Notes under the pieces: generated by a model
The model's input: the letters and a program-made list of their open reading frames with translations, nothing else
Databases searched by the model: none
Told to the model about the DNA's origin: nothing
Position numbers and translations under genes: made by a program
Source of the DNA: Streptomyces chartreusis NRRL 3882
GTDB taxonomy: Bacteria > Actinomycetota > Actinomycetes > Streptomycetales > Streptomycetaceae
Length of the DNA: 64,000 nt
Reading direction: 5' to 3'
Assembly: GCF_900236475.1 (NCBI RefSeq)
Contig: NZ_LT963352.1
Location: forward strand, 1,178,001 to 1,242,000
Shown here: in pieces, positions 17,050 through 25,541 of the stretch
Layout: every line of letters begins with the position of its first letter
How positions within the stretch are numbered: the stretch's first letter is position 1

Positions 17050-17484
17050 TCAAGGCCTCATCGCCGGGGATTCGACGGACTGCTGGCGGGGAGCGGTGAC
17101 CAGGTACGGGCGGACGCTCTTGACCAGCATCGCCATCTCGTAGCCGAGGACCGCCGCGTCGGCCTCCCGGCCGGCGAGCACGGCCAGGCAGGTGCCGGAG
17201 CCGGCGGTGGTGACGAACAGCAGGGTCGAGGCGAGTTCGACCACGACCTGCCGGACGTCGCCGCCGTCGCCGAAGCGGACGCCGGCGCTGCGGCCGAGGG
17301 AGTACAGGCCGGAGGCCAGGGCGGCCATGTGGTCGGCGCTGTCCGGGTCGAGGCCGTGGACGGACTTCACGAGCCCGTCGCAGGACAGGAGCACCGCGGC
17401 GGTCGTGTGCGGCACGCGCTGCACGAGGCCGCTCATCAGCCAGTCGAGATCGGATACATGGGCGGTCGGCGCATCGCTCGCCAT
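17050..17484 (-). CDS. cvnB: conservon roadblock/LC7 protein CvnB
   Basis: The product is 144 residues with the roadblock/LC7 fold: LDWLMSGLVQRVPHTTAAVLLSCDGLVKSVHGLDPDSADHMAALASGLYSLGRSA (given here in outline; residues 13-68), then VVVELASTLLFVTTAGSGTCLAVLAG. Roadblock proteins act as GTPase-activating or scaffold partners for the CvnD type of GTPase. The ATG at 17484 has AAGGAG eight bases upstream. A longer start overlapping the cvnA stop is possible but less likely. Confidence 0.93.
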   Translation of the reverse strand: MASDAPTAHVSDLDWLMSGLVQRVPHTTAAVLLSCDGLVKSVHGLDPDSADHMAALASGLYSLGRSAGVRFGDGGDVRQVVVELASTLLFVTTAGSGTCLAVLAGREADAAVLGYEMAMLVKSVRPYLVTAPRQQSVESPAMRP

Positions 17485-17558
17485 GGTGGATCGACTCCTT
17501 GGGGTACGAAGGTCTGCGGGAGCGCTGGGGGTGGGAACAGAGGTGGGAACGGGGGTGG

Positions 17559-19595
17559 TCATCCGGCGGGTGCGCTCCCGTCGTGCCGGGTGGTGGTGTG
17601 GTCGGGGCGGGACGCGGTCACACCGTCCCGTGCGCCGCGCGCCTCGGTTATGCGAGCCGCGTCGACGGTGGGGAGGGACTCGGTGTGCACCGGCTCCATG
17701 GGGGTCGGGTCCCGGTGTGCGGGCTCGATGTGCGTCGGAGGCTCCAGGTGTGTCGACGACTCCGTGTCGCCCCACTCCGTGTTCCCGGTCTCCATGTGCT
17801 GTTGGGCCTCGGCAAGGCTGATACCGCGCTGGAAGGCCGCCATCAGGCCGGGATCGTGGCCGACGAGGAACTCGGGGTCCTGGCGCGGCGTGGGACCGTC
17901 GCGCAGCTGGGGTGCGATGTGTTCCTGGGCACGGCGGCGGGGCAGTTGGGGCTTGCCCATGGTGCCGCGCACCGTGCCGTTGCGCGGGGTGGGCGGAGCC
18001 GTCACGTTCTCGGCGAGGATGCGCCGGTCGTCGGGGCTGATGCCGGGCCGCGCCTCGGCCGGGTTGGGCCGCTCCCGATGGGTCCCGCGCACGGGCAGGG
18101 GCGCGGGCCGGCCGCTCTGCGGGCTTCGGCCCGAGGCCCGTTCGGCCTCCTGCTGGTGCGCGCGGGTCGGGGTGGGCGCCCTCGGCGGGACCGACGGCAA
18201 CGCTTCGGACGCGGCACCCGACCCGGACGGGAATCCGTACACCGCCGAGGACTCTGACGCAGCCACCTCCGCTGGGGACGCCCCCGTGGACGCCGCTCCG
18301 GCTCGGGACTCGGGCACGACCCCGGCCGCGTCTCCGGCCCCGACCGCGGACTGCCCGGTGCCCCCGGGCGCGCCCGCCTCCGCCCCGAGCAGCGCCTGCG
18401 GCACGACGAGCACCGCCTGCACTCCGCCGTAGATGTTGGTCTGGAGGCGGACGGTGATGCCGTGCCGCCGGGCCAGCTGCGAGACGACGAACAACCCGAT
18501 GCGGCCGTCCGCGAGGAGCCGGGCGACGTTCACCTGGTCCGGGTCGGCGAGCAAGGCGTTCATCCGCGCCTGCTCCTCCAGGGGCATGCCCAGTCCACGG
18601 TCCTCGACCTCGACGGCGAGCCCGGAGGTGACGAGGTTGGCGCGCAGCAGCACCTGGGTGTGCGGGGCGGAGAACACCGTGGCGTTCTCGACGAGTTCGG
18701 CCAGCAGGTGGATGACGTCGGCCACGGCGTGTCCGCGCAGGGTGCCGTCGATCGGCGGGACGAGCTTGACCCGCGAGTACTGCTCGACCTCGGCGATGGC
18801 CGAGCGCAGCACCTCGGTCATGGAGACCGGGTTGCTCCACTGGCGGCGGGAGACGGCACCGCCGAGCACGGCGAGGTTCTCGGCGTGGCGGCGGATGCGG
18901 GTGGCGAGGTGGTCGACGTGGAAGAGCCCCTTGAGCAGGTCGGGGTCCTCCATCTCGTTCTCGAGCTCGTCGAGGATGGAGATCTCGCGGTGCACCAGCG
19001 ACTGCAGGCGCCGGGCGAGATTGACGAACACCTCGAGCTTCTGTTCGCTGCCCGCCTGGCTGGAGAGCTGCGAGGCGTGGACGACGGCGGTGACGGCGCC
19101 GTCGTGCGCACGGGTCAGGTCGGCGGCGAGGAGTTCGAAGTCGTCGGCGCCCTCGGCGGGGCCGCCGCGTGGACTGCTCTGCGGGCCGGGCTGCGGCGGT
19201 CCGTCGCCACGGCGCAGCGTCTCGACCAGGGTGCGCAGGTCGGCCTCGCGCCGCGTGGTGGTGCGGCGCAGGACGCCGATGCGGTCGTGCACGGACCGGG
19301 CGGCCCGGTTGGCGGCCACCGCGGCGACGACGATGCCGACGAGGGTCACCGAGACCGCCCCGGCGAGCACGGCCCACAGTGTCAGCCCCGGCCGCGCTCC
19401 GGTCGACCGGACGGTGAAGAGGACGGCGGCACAACCGCTCAGGGCGACGGCGACGGGCGGCAGTACGGCGAGGCGCAGCAGCTGCGGCCGTATATGGGTC
19501 TCGGGCAGCGCGGGTGCGGTGCGGGCGGCCGGCCGCCCGTGCCGCCCGCCCTCACGGCGGTCTGCGCGTGCGGCCGGGGCGCGGAGGTGAGACAT
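17559..19595 (-). CDS. cvnA: conservon sensor histidine kinase-like protein CvnA
   Basis: The product is 678 residues. There are two membrane segments near the N-terminus (about 36-60 and 68-95: LLRLAVLPPVAVALSGCAAVLF and LWAVLAGAVSVTLVGIVVAAV), an atypical dimerisation region (VNLARRLQSLVHREISILDELE), and an ATPase domain with N-box LLAELVENATVFS, G-boxes and IGLFVVSQLARRHG. A proline- and alanine-rich cytoplasmic tail of about 250 residues follows. ATG 19595 is chosen for its GAGGA five bases upstream. It heads the conservon operon. Confidence 0.9.
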   Translation of the reverse strand: MSHLRAPAARADRREGGRHGRPAARTAPALPETHIRPQLLRLAVLPPVAVALSGCAAVLFTVRSTGARPGLTLWAVLAGAVSVTLVGIVVAAVAANRAARSVHDRIGVLRRTTTRREADLRTLVETLRRGDGPPQPGPQSSPRGGPAEGADDFELLAADLTRAHDGAVTAVVHASQLSSQAGSEQKLEVFVNLARRLQSLVHREISILDELENEMEDPDLLKGLFHVDHLATRIRRHAENLAVLGGAVSRRQWSNPVSMTEVLRSAIAEVEQYSRVKLVPPIDGTLRGHAVADVIHLLAELVENATVFSAPHTQVLLRANLVTSGLAVEVEDRGLGMPLEEQARMNALLADPDQVNVARLLADGRIGLFVVSQLARRHGITVRLQTNIYGGVQAVLVVPQALLGAEAGAPGGTGQSAVGAGDAAGVVPESRAGAASTGASPAEVAASESSAVYGFPSGSGAASEALPSVPPRAPTPTRAHQQEAERASGRSPQSGRPAPLPVRGTHRERPNPAEARPGISPDDRRILAENVTAPPTPRNGTVRGTMGKPQLPRRRAQEHIAPQLRDGPTPRQDPEFLVGHDPGLMAAFQRGISLAEAQQHMETGNTEWGDTESSTHLEPPTHIEPAHRDPTPMEPVHTESLPTVDAARITEARGARDGVTASRPDHTTTRHDGSAPAG

Positions 19596-20065
19596 CGGTG
19601 TCCTCGTACTGGTCCGTCGGGCCTGGGTGCCAGGGGGGCTTGCGGTGGTACGACCGGGCTCACGCGGCCGCTTCCGCGCGCCCCGGGCTGTGGGCTCGGC
19701 CGGCTCCCGCCCGGCACCGTCGCGTCCGGAGTCCGCGTGCCGCCCGGGCCCGGAGGGGGCCACCACGGCGGCGCCCGTACCGGCGTCGGTCCTACGCGGG
19801 CAGCGGGAATCCCCCTCGCGTCGACTCCCTCGTCCGCCTTGCGCCTGCACGTACCGGTCCCCACTCCTTGATCCGTCTGTTTCCCGACGGACACTGACAG
19901 TAGTCGTCAGCGCATCATGTGCGGTGGGCAGTTGACAAACTCATACGGAGAGCGTCCCGCTCTGGTATGAGCTCTCGTACGACAGACCGATAACCTCCTC
20001 ACACCTCCGGACGCGAACGACAACAGTTCGATCCGACCTGGTCAGAAGTGGTCACGCAGACACGG
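19596..20065. other. intergenic region upstream of the conservon
   Basis: About 470 bases without a convincing gene. The part near 19600-19850 is GC-rich leader; frames here are open only because of composition. Around 19905-19995 the sequence is less GC-rich, contains TTGACA-like and TATGAG segments, and includes the imperfect palindrome CTCATACGGAGAGCG...CTGGTATGAG (19948-19980). This is a likely promoter and operator for cvnA on the minus strand. Confidence 0.4.
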
Positions 20066-20100
20066 CGAGGGCCGGGGAGCCTCTCGCTCCCCGGCCCTCG
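20066..20100. terminator. hairpin terminator after the metallo-hydrolase gene
   Basis: CGAGGGCCGGGGAG and CTCCCCGGCCCTCG form a perfect 14-bp stem around a seven-base loop, 25 bases past the stop codon of the minus-strand metallo-hydrolase gene. No long T tract follows, as is common in Streptomyces. Confidence 0.85.
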
Positions 20101-20125
20101 ACGTCGACCCTCCGCTCGCTCCGGC

Positions 20126-21391
20126 TCAGCCCGCCGGAAGCGTTTCAGGGTCCTCCGTGTCCTTGCCCGCCTTGCCGCCACCGTCACTCAACGTATCCGC
20201 CTGGGCCACGGCTGCTGCGCTCGATGTGGTGTTGATCGCGGCGCCGGCGAGGGCTTCGCCGGCCGGAAAGCCCCCCGCGGGGGCGAGCGCCACCCCACGC
20301 CACCACGGCTCGCAGGGGACGTTCCCGGCCGCGGGCTCGAAGGGTTCACCGGGGTGCGGCAGGGCGATCCGGGCGCCCACGGCGCGGGCGGCCGCGAGCG
20401 TCCCCTCGCCGGGATCCGCCCAAGGGTGCGTCGCCAGGTTGAACGTGGCCCAGTGGATGGGCAGCATCGGGCCCTGCTCCGGTCCGCCCTGGAGGTCGAG
20501 GTGGGCGCGCATGCCCTCGTCGGGGGTCATGTGGATGTCGGGCCAGAAGTCGGAGTACGCGCCGATCTGGATCATCGTGGCGTCGAACGGCCCGTGCTCG
20601 GCGCCGATCTCCTTGAAGCCGTCGAAGTAGCCGGTGTCGCCGCTGTGGTAGATCCGGTGCTCCTCGCCGGCGACGACCCAGGAGGCCCACAGGGTGTGCT
20701 GGGTGTTGCGCAGGCCCCGGCCGCAGAAGTGCCGGGCGGGAGTGGCGGTCAGGGTGAGGCCGCCGATCTTCGTCGACTCGTGCCAGTCCAGCTCGCGCAG
20801 CCGGCCGGCGGACACGCCCCAGTGCTCCAGGTGCGCCCCGACGCCGAGCGGCACGGCGAACAGCGTGTCCGTGCCGGCCAGGGCCTTGATGGTGGGCATG
20901 TCCAGGTGGTCGTAGTGGTCGTGCGAGATGACCACGACGTCGACCGGGCCGAGCGCGGCCAGCGGCAGGGGCACCGGGTGCAGCCGCTTCGGGCCGGCGA
21001 ACGGGAACGGGGAGCAGCGCTCGCCCCACACCGGGTCGAACAGCACGCGCCGCCCGTCGATCTCGGCGAGCACGCTGGAGTGTCCCATCCAGGTCAGCCG
21101 CAGCCCGGTGGCCGGGGGCCGGGCGATGTCGGCGAGGGTGGTGGCGTGCACCGGCACGGTGCCCTTCGGGGCACGGCGGGGCCGGGTCTCCTTGTCGAAG
21201 AAGACCTTGGCGAAGTCGAGGGTGGAGCCCGAGGGCCGGGTCCGCGCGGGACCTCCGGGGTTCTGGAAGACCCCGTCCTTGAAGTGGGGCGATCTGCGGA
21301 TGCGCGCCATGCGCTCACCGCTCGGGTCCGCGCCGAACGCCCCGGGCCGGAGCGCGCGGAGCCCGGAGCTCAGGGAACGGAAACCGGCCAC
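20126..21391 (-). CDS. MBL-fold metallo-hydrolase (NAPE-PLD-like)
   Basis: The product is 421 residues. The metal-binding core is visible: WMGHSSVLAEIDG, VISHDHYDHLD (the HxHxDH motif), ATPARHFCGRG, IYHSGDTGYFDGF and LPIHWATFNLATH. The arrangement matches the NAPE-phospholipase D/UlaG-like branch of the superfamily. The N-terminal 60 residues (PHFKDGVFQNPGG) are typical of that group. The GTG at 21391 has GGAGG five bases upstream. The C-terminal 60 residues are low-complexity and alanine-rich. The substrate is unknown; a phosphodiester is the likely type by family. Confidence 0.85.
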   Translation of the reverse strand: MAGFRSLSSGLRALRPGAFGADPSGERMARIRRSPHFKDGVFQNPGGPARTRPSGSTLDFAKVFFDKETRPRRAPKGTVPVHATTLADIARPPATGLRLTWMGHSSVLAEIDGRRVLFDPVWGERCSPFPFAGPKRLHPVPLPLAALGPVDVVVISHDHYDHLDMPTIKALAGTDTLFAVPLGVGAHLEHWGVSAGRLRELDWHESTKIGGLTLTATPARHFCGRGLRNTQHTLWASWVVAGEEHRIYHSGDTGYFDGFKEIGAEHGPFDATMIQIGAYSDFWPDIHMTPDEGMRAHLDLQGGPEQGPMLPIHWATFNLATHPWADPGEGTLAAARAVGARIALPHPGEPFEPAAGNVPCEPWWRGVALAPAGGFPAGEALAGAAINTTSSAAAVAQADTLSDGGGKAGKDTEDPETLPAG

Positions 21392-21477
21392 GGTACCTCC
21401 AGGTGGAGTCGGTCAGGCTTTCCATTATGGTCGGCCCCTTGCGACAACACCGGGGCCCAGGCGCCCCACGAGGGGTG

Positions 21478-21499
21478 ATACTGAACGGATATTCAGTAT
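21478..21499 (+). promoter_or_regulatory. palindromic operator upstream of the amino-acid dehydrogenase
   Basis: ATACTGAA-CGGATA-TTCAGTAT is a perfect 8+8 inverted repeat with a six-base centre, ending eight bases before the GAAGGAG ribosome site of the dehydrogenase gene. Its size suits a TetR-type dimer. A TetR gene lies at the other end of the dehydrogenase gene. Confidence 0.65.
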
Positions 21500-21518
21500 T
21501 CACGGCGAAGGAGCCCGC

Positions 21519-22697
21519 ATGGCCAGCCCCCTGCTGTCCCTCACCTGGACCGACCACGTCACCGGCCGCCGGGGCTTCCTGGTCGTCGACCGGCTAGTGC
21601 GCGGTGTCGCCAGCGGCGGTCTGCGGATGCGCGCGGGCTGCACCCTGGACGAGGTCACCGGCCTGGCCCGCGGCATGACCATGAAGGAGGCCCTCCACTA
21701 CGACCCCGGCAGCCGCTACGTCCCGCTCGGCGGCGCCAAGGGCGGCATCGACTGCGACCCGCGCGACCCGGAGGCCTACTCGCTGCTGGTGCGGTACCTG
21801 CGCGCCATGCGGCCGCACATCGAGAGCTTCTGGACGACCGGCGAGGACCTCGGGCTCACCCAGGACCTGGTGGACCGGGCCGCGGCCGAGGCGGGACTGG
21901 TCTCCTCCATCCAGGCCGTGTACCCGCTGCTGGACGACGAGGCCGAGGCCCGTCGGCGGCTGAGGGACGCGTTCGCGGTCGAGGTGGACGGCATCGGCCT
22001 GGACGAGCTGGTCGGCGGCTGCGGTGTCGCCGAGGCGGCACTCACGGCGCTGGACCGCGCCGGGGTGCCCCACGCGGGGACACGGGTCGCCCTCCAGGGA
22101 CTGGGCACCATGGGCGGGGCCACCGCGCGCTTCCTCACCCGCGCGGGACTCACGGTCGTGGCCGTCGCCGACATCAAGGGCACCATCGTCAACCCGGCGG
22201 GGCTCGACGTCGAGGCGCTGCTCGCCGCGCGGGATACCCACGGCACCGTGGACCGATCCGCGCTGCGCCCCGGCGACCGCGAACTGCCGGGCGACGCCTG
22301 GCTCTCGGCCGACACGGACGTCCTGGTGCCCGCAGCCGTCTCGTACGCGATCGACGCAGGGAACCAGGAGCGGATCACCGCCCGCTGGGTCGTCGAGGCG
22401 GCCAACATGCCCGTACAGCCGGAGGCGGAGCTGCTGCTCGCCGCGCGCGGGGTGACCGTGCTGCCGGACGTCGTGGTCAACTCCGGGACGAACGCCTGGT
22501 GGTGGTGGACGCTGTTCGGGGACATCGGCGCCGACGCCGAGGAGGCGTTCGCGCACGTACGCCGCTCGATGCGGTCCCTGGTCGAGCGGATGCTGGCCCG
22601 CGCTCTGGCCGACGGCACCACACCGCGGGCCGCCGCCCACGCGCTCGTGGCGGACCGGTTGCCGGTCATAGCGGAACGGTTCGGCTGGTACCGCTGA
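21519..22697 (+). CDS. Glu/Leu/Phe/Val dehydrogenase family enzyme
   Basis: The product is 392 residues. The N-terminal catalytic domain has the signature YVPLGGAKGGIDCDP with the active-site lysine. A Rossmann domain follows (VALQGLGTMGGATARFLTRAG), then VVEAANMPVQPEAELLLAARG and DVVVNSGTNAWWWWTLFGDIG. It should oxidatively deaminate an amino acid to a 2-oxo acid with NAD(P). ATG 21519 follows GAAGGAG at five bases. Length is slightly above that of valine dehydrogenases. Substrate choice cannot be read reliably. Confidence 0.88.
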   Translation: MASPLLSLTWTDHVTGRRGFLVVDRLVRGVASGGLRMRAGCTLDEVTGLARGMTMKEALHYDPGSRYVPLGGAKGGIDCDPRDPEAYSLLVRYLRAMRPHIESFWTTGEDLGLTQDLVDRAAAEAGLVSSIQAVYPLLDDEAEARRRLRDAFAVEVDGIGLDELVGGCGVAEAALTALDRAGVPHAGTRVALQGLGTMGGATARFLTRAGLTVVAVADIKGTIVNPAGLDVEALLAARDTHGTVDRSALRPGDRELPGDAWLSADTDVLVPAAVSYAIDAGNQERITARWVVEAANMPVQPEAELLLAARGVTVLPDVVVNSGTNAWWWWTLFGDIGADAEEAFAHVRRSMRSLVERMLARALADGTTPRAAAHALVADRLPVIAERFGWYR

Positions 22698-22782
22698 CGC
22701 ACGGCGGGACGATCCGGGCCCCTTGCCGGACCGGCTGAATACACCGGTCAAGAGGGTGCACGCGCGTGTGTAGGGTGGCGGC

Positions 22783-23397
22783 GTGACGAGAGTCCGGTTG
22801 AGCGTGGCGGAACGCCGCGGGGAGCTGCTGCGGGCCGCCGTCGAGCAGATCGAGGCCCGGGGCGTGGCGGCGGTCAGGATCGCCGACGTGGCCTCGGCGC
22901 TCGGTGTGAGCAACGCGCTGGTGCTCTACCACTTCTCGACCAAGGAGAAGCTGGTCGCCGCCGCGTTCCGGCATGCGGCCGAGGCCGACCTCGCCCATCT
23001 GCGCAGGCTGCTCGGCCGCCGTACGTCGGCACTGCGCCGACTGCGGTCGGCCGTACGGTGGTACGCCCCGACCGGCCAGGCCAAGGGTTGGCGGCTGTGG
23101 ATCGAGGGCTGGTCGGCGGCGCTGCGCGAGCCCGCGCTGCGGGAGGTCACCCAGGACCTCGACCGGCAGTGGAAGGCGGCCCTCGCCGAGGTCATCGCGG
23201 AGGGCATGGCGGCCGGTGAGTTCCACTGCCCCGACCCGCACGGCACGGCCCTCCGCCTCACCGCCCTCCTCGACGGCCTGGCCGTCCAGCTGACGTCCTA
23301 CCCGGGCGCGGTGCCGCGGGCACGGGCCCAGGAGTGGGCCGAGGAAGCACTGGCCCGCGAACTGGGCCTGGATCCGGCGGCCTCGACCCGGTCCTGA
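22783..23397 (+). CDS. TetR/AcrR-family regulator
   Basis: The product is 204 residues. The N-terminal HTH is GVAAVRIADVASALGVSNALVLYHFSTKEKLV (about residues 28-59), typical of TetR. The C-terminal ligand domain (AEADLAHLRRLL...RLWIEGWSAALREPALREVTQDLDRQWKAALAEVIAEGMAAGEF) resembles the BetI-like group. The start is GTG. It lies 85 bases after the dehydrogenase gene in the same direction and is the natural candidate to bind the 21478-21499 palindrome. Confidence 0.88.
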   Translation: MTRVRLSVAERRGELLRAAVEQIEARGVAAVRIADVASALGVSNALVLYHFSTKEKLVAAAFRHAAEADLAHLRRLLGRRTSALRRLRSAVRWYAPTGQAKGWRLWIEGWSAALREPALREVTQDLDRQWKAALAEVIAEGMAAGEFHCPDPHGTALRLTALLDGLAVQLTSYPGAVPRARAQEWAEEALARELGLDPAASTRS

Positions 23398-23427
23398 CCG
23401 GGCGGGAACCCGAATCGAAACGGCCGG

Positions 23428-24171
23428 CTATCCGCGATCGGCGGTGCCCGAGGTCGTTTCGGGTTTGGTGTGGAGGACCTCGCGGGCCTGCTCCGCGGCA
23501 CGGACGAGGCTCTCGGCGACGAAGTCGACGAAGCGGGCGATGTTCTCGAGGCGGGTGGCGGCCGGGGTGTCGGGACCGAGGACGCCGACGCCCTGCCGTG
23601 CGGCCGCGGCCAGTTGGGCACTGGACCGGGCACTGGCGATCATCGACTGGTAGAAGACGTCGTCGTCGACGGCGTACCGCTCGCGGCGGCCCTCCCCGCG
23701 CTCCCGGCGGATGAGGCCCTGGCTCTCCAGGAACGCGACCGCCTTGGACACGGACGCCGGGCTGATCCGGAGGTGCTGGACGAGTTCGGACGCGGTGAGG
23801 CTGCCCGCGTCGGTGGTGTAGAGGCACGTCAGCACCCGGGACATCATCTTGGGCAGGCCCTGCCGCATGAGGAGGGTGGTGAACATCTCCTCGTACTCGC
23901 GCACGGCCTCGACATCGCGCCCGTCGACCGGCGCGGGCGCCTGCGCCCGCCGGGGCGCGGCCTGCCTCCGCCGGTGGATCCGGCGTTCGGTGGCACGGTG
24001 AGCCAGGTCGGCGCGGTAGGCGGTGGGGCCGCCGTTGCGCATCACCTCACGCGTGACCGTCGAGGTCGGACGGTCGAGCCGTCGGGCGATCTCCGCGTAG
24101 GCGAGGCCATCGCCCAGCCCCTGCGCGATCTGCTGACGCTCCTGCTGGGTGAGCCTGCCTCCCGGCATCAC
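23428..24171 (-). CDS. regulator with IS30-type HTH fused to a GbsR/MarR domain
   Basis: The product is 247 residues. Residues about 5-70 look like the N-terminal DNA-binding domain of IS30-family transposases (LTQQERQQIAQGLGDG...YAEIARRLDRPTSTVTREV...GPTAYRADLAHRATERR). From about residue 85 a GbsR/MarR-like winged helix follows (MFTTLLMRQGLPKMMSRVLTCLY...SGSLTASELVQHLRISPASVSKAVAFLESQGLIRRERGEG-type sequence). No transposase catalytic domain is present, so this is a regulator built from two DNA-binding modules. GTG 24171 or ATG 24168 may start it; AAGGGGACC lies just upstream. Confidence 0.82.
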   Translation of the reverse strand: MMPGGRLTQQERQQIAQGLGDGLAYAEIARRLDRPTSTVTREVMRNGGPTAYRADLAHRATERRIHRRRQAAPRRAQAPAPVDGRDVEAVREYEEMFTTLLMRQGLPKMMSRVLTCLYTTDAGSLTASELVQHLRISPASVSKAVAFLESQGLIRRERGEGRRERYAVDDDVFYQSMIASARSSAQLAAAARQGVGVLGPDTPAATRLENIARFVDFVAESLVRAAEQAREVLHTKPETTSGTADRG

Positions 24172-24221
24172 GGTCCCCTTCGTGCCTAGGTGCCGTCAGC
24201 ATAGTGCTCGATCTCCACCCA

Positions 24222-24250
24222 TTGCAACGATCAGGTGGACTACCGTTGCA
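24222..24250 (-). promoter_or_regulatory. TTGCAACG/CGTTGCA inverted repeat upstream of the IS30-HTH regulator
   Basis: TGCAACG (24223-24229) and CGTTGCA (24244-24250) face each other with half-site starts 21 bases apart, two helical turns. A further CGCAACG lies near 24318. They sit 50-150 bases upstream of the regulator start, in the least GC-rich part of a 422-base non-coding gap (24172-24593). The rest of that gap is proline-codon-like, GC-rich filler where I see no gene. Confidence 0.5.
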
Positions 24251-24593
24251 TTGACCACCGTCAACTGGCAGTGAACTGCTCAAACGCAGCGCACCAGTTA
24301 CCACGGCAATGAACGCAACGTAGCTTTCCATATCCTGAAATGAAGAGGGCGGCGAGACGCGCCCGCGCCCGCCGACGCACGGAAGGGGACGTGTCGGGGG
24401 GTGTCCGCCCGCAGCGGTCGGCGCGTCAACGGACAGTCAGTCGGTGCCCGACCCCATCGCGCCGTTCCGAGGACGGACACCCCCCGGCGCGGCCCCGACC
24501 CACAACCGGCGCGCAGGCGCTACGCGCACCCCCACCGAAGCCGCGCAGGCCGCCGCAGGCACCCCGGCCCAACCACCGCAGGCACCCGCCCCC

Positions 24594-25412
24594 TCACGCC
24601 ACCGCAGCGATCCGCATCCTGATGTCCTCCGGCGAGAGCGCACCCTTCGCCGTCACATGGTCCCCCGACGACTCCCCACGCAGCCGCCGCCCGATCCACG
24701 GGACCAGAAACTCCCGCGCCCAGTGCACATCGTCCCGCCGAACCTCAAGCGGCCCCCGCGCCGGCAACGGCGGCCACGGCTGCTCCGGGTCCGCCGGGAC
24801 CTCCAGCCCGAGCACCTGCCCCGCGCGGAGCGCCACCCGCGTGTGCCCCTCGGGCGACAGGTGCAGCCGGTCGGCGTCCCAGGCCCTGCGGTCCTGGACA
24901 CTGCGCAGGGACCACAGGTCGAGCACCGGGCAGCCGTACCGGTCGGCGATGGCCCGGACATGCCCGTTGTACGTCGCGATCTTGCCCCGCAGGTGCTTGA
25001 GCACGGGCATCCCCCGGGTGTCGAACCCGGTCGTCACCATCACGGTGCCGGCCACGGCGGTGAGCCGCACGAGGGCCCGCTCGAAGCGCTCGGCCACCTC
25101 GTCCGGGTCGGTGCCGGGCCGGAGGATGTCGTTGCCCCCGGCGCAGAACGAGACGAGGTCCGGGGCCATTTCGACAGCCCGCGGAACCTGGTCCGCCACG
25201 ATCTGGTCGAGGAGCTTCCCGCGCACGGCGAGGTTGGTGTACTGGAAGTCGCCTTCGGGCCGGCGGTCGGCGAGCAGGACGGCGAACCGGTCGGCCCAGC
25301 CGACGAACGCCCCGTCGGGGCCGGGATCACCGACGCCCTCGGTGAAGCTGTCCCCCACCGCCACGTACGACCCGATCACTGCTCTGCTGTCACTCTTCGA
25401 ATCGTCTGCCAC
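24594..25412 (-). CDS. SGNH/GDSL-family hydrolase
   Basis: The product is 272 residues with the SGNH blocks: GDSFTEG (nucleophile serine, block I), AVRGKLLDQIV (block II Gly), CAGGNDILRPG (block III Asn) and DRLHLSPEGH (block V Asp and His). No signal peptide is visible, so it is probably cytoplasmic. Family members are esterases or lipases acting on small acyl or acetyl esters. The C-terminal 70 residues (PWPPLPARGPLEVRRDDVHW...) are a conserved extension in Streptomyces homologues. The start is GTG with AAGGTGA eleven bases upstream, which is not strong. Confidence 0.9.
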   Translation of the reverse strand: MADDSKSDSRAVIGSYVAVGDSFTEGVGDPGPDGAFVGWADRFAVLLADRRPEGDFQYTNLAVRGKLLDQIVADQVPRAVEMAPDLVSFCAGGNDILRPGTDPDEVAERFERALVRLTAVAGTVMVTTGFDTRGMPVLKHLRGKIATYNGHVRAIADRYGCPVLDLWSLRSVQDRRAWDADRLHLSPEGHTRVALRAGQVLGLEVPADPEQPWPPLPARGPLEVRRDDVHWAREFLVPWIGRRLRGESSGDHVTAKGALSPEDIRMRIAAVA

Positions 25413-25541
25413 AGCAGCTCATGATTCACCTTCGAATGTGACTTACGCGACCGTAGGAAGGGGTTGACTGGCGGTGAGATAAGCCACTCCTAAAGTGTTC
25501 GCCAACTCCGGAATAGCCTATGAGTCAGTGACGTTGCGGGT

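Noticed and set aside
24340..24593. Plus-strand frame rich in Arg and Pro upstream of and antisense to the SGNH hydrolase gene.
   Set aside because: Low-complexity translation, no ribosome site, and no resemblance to known proteins; it runs antisense through a clear gene.
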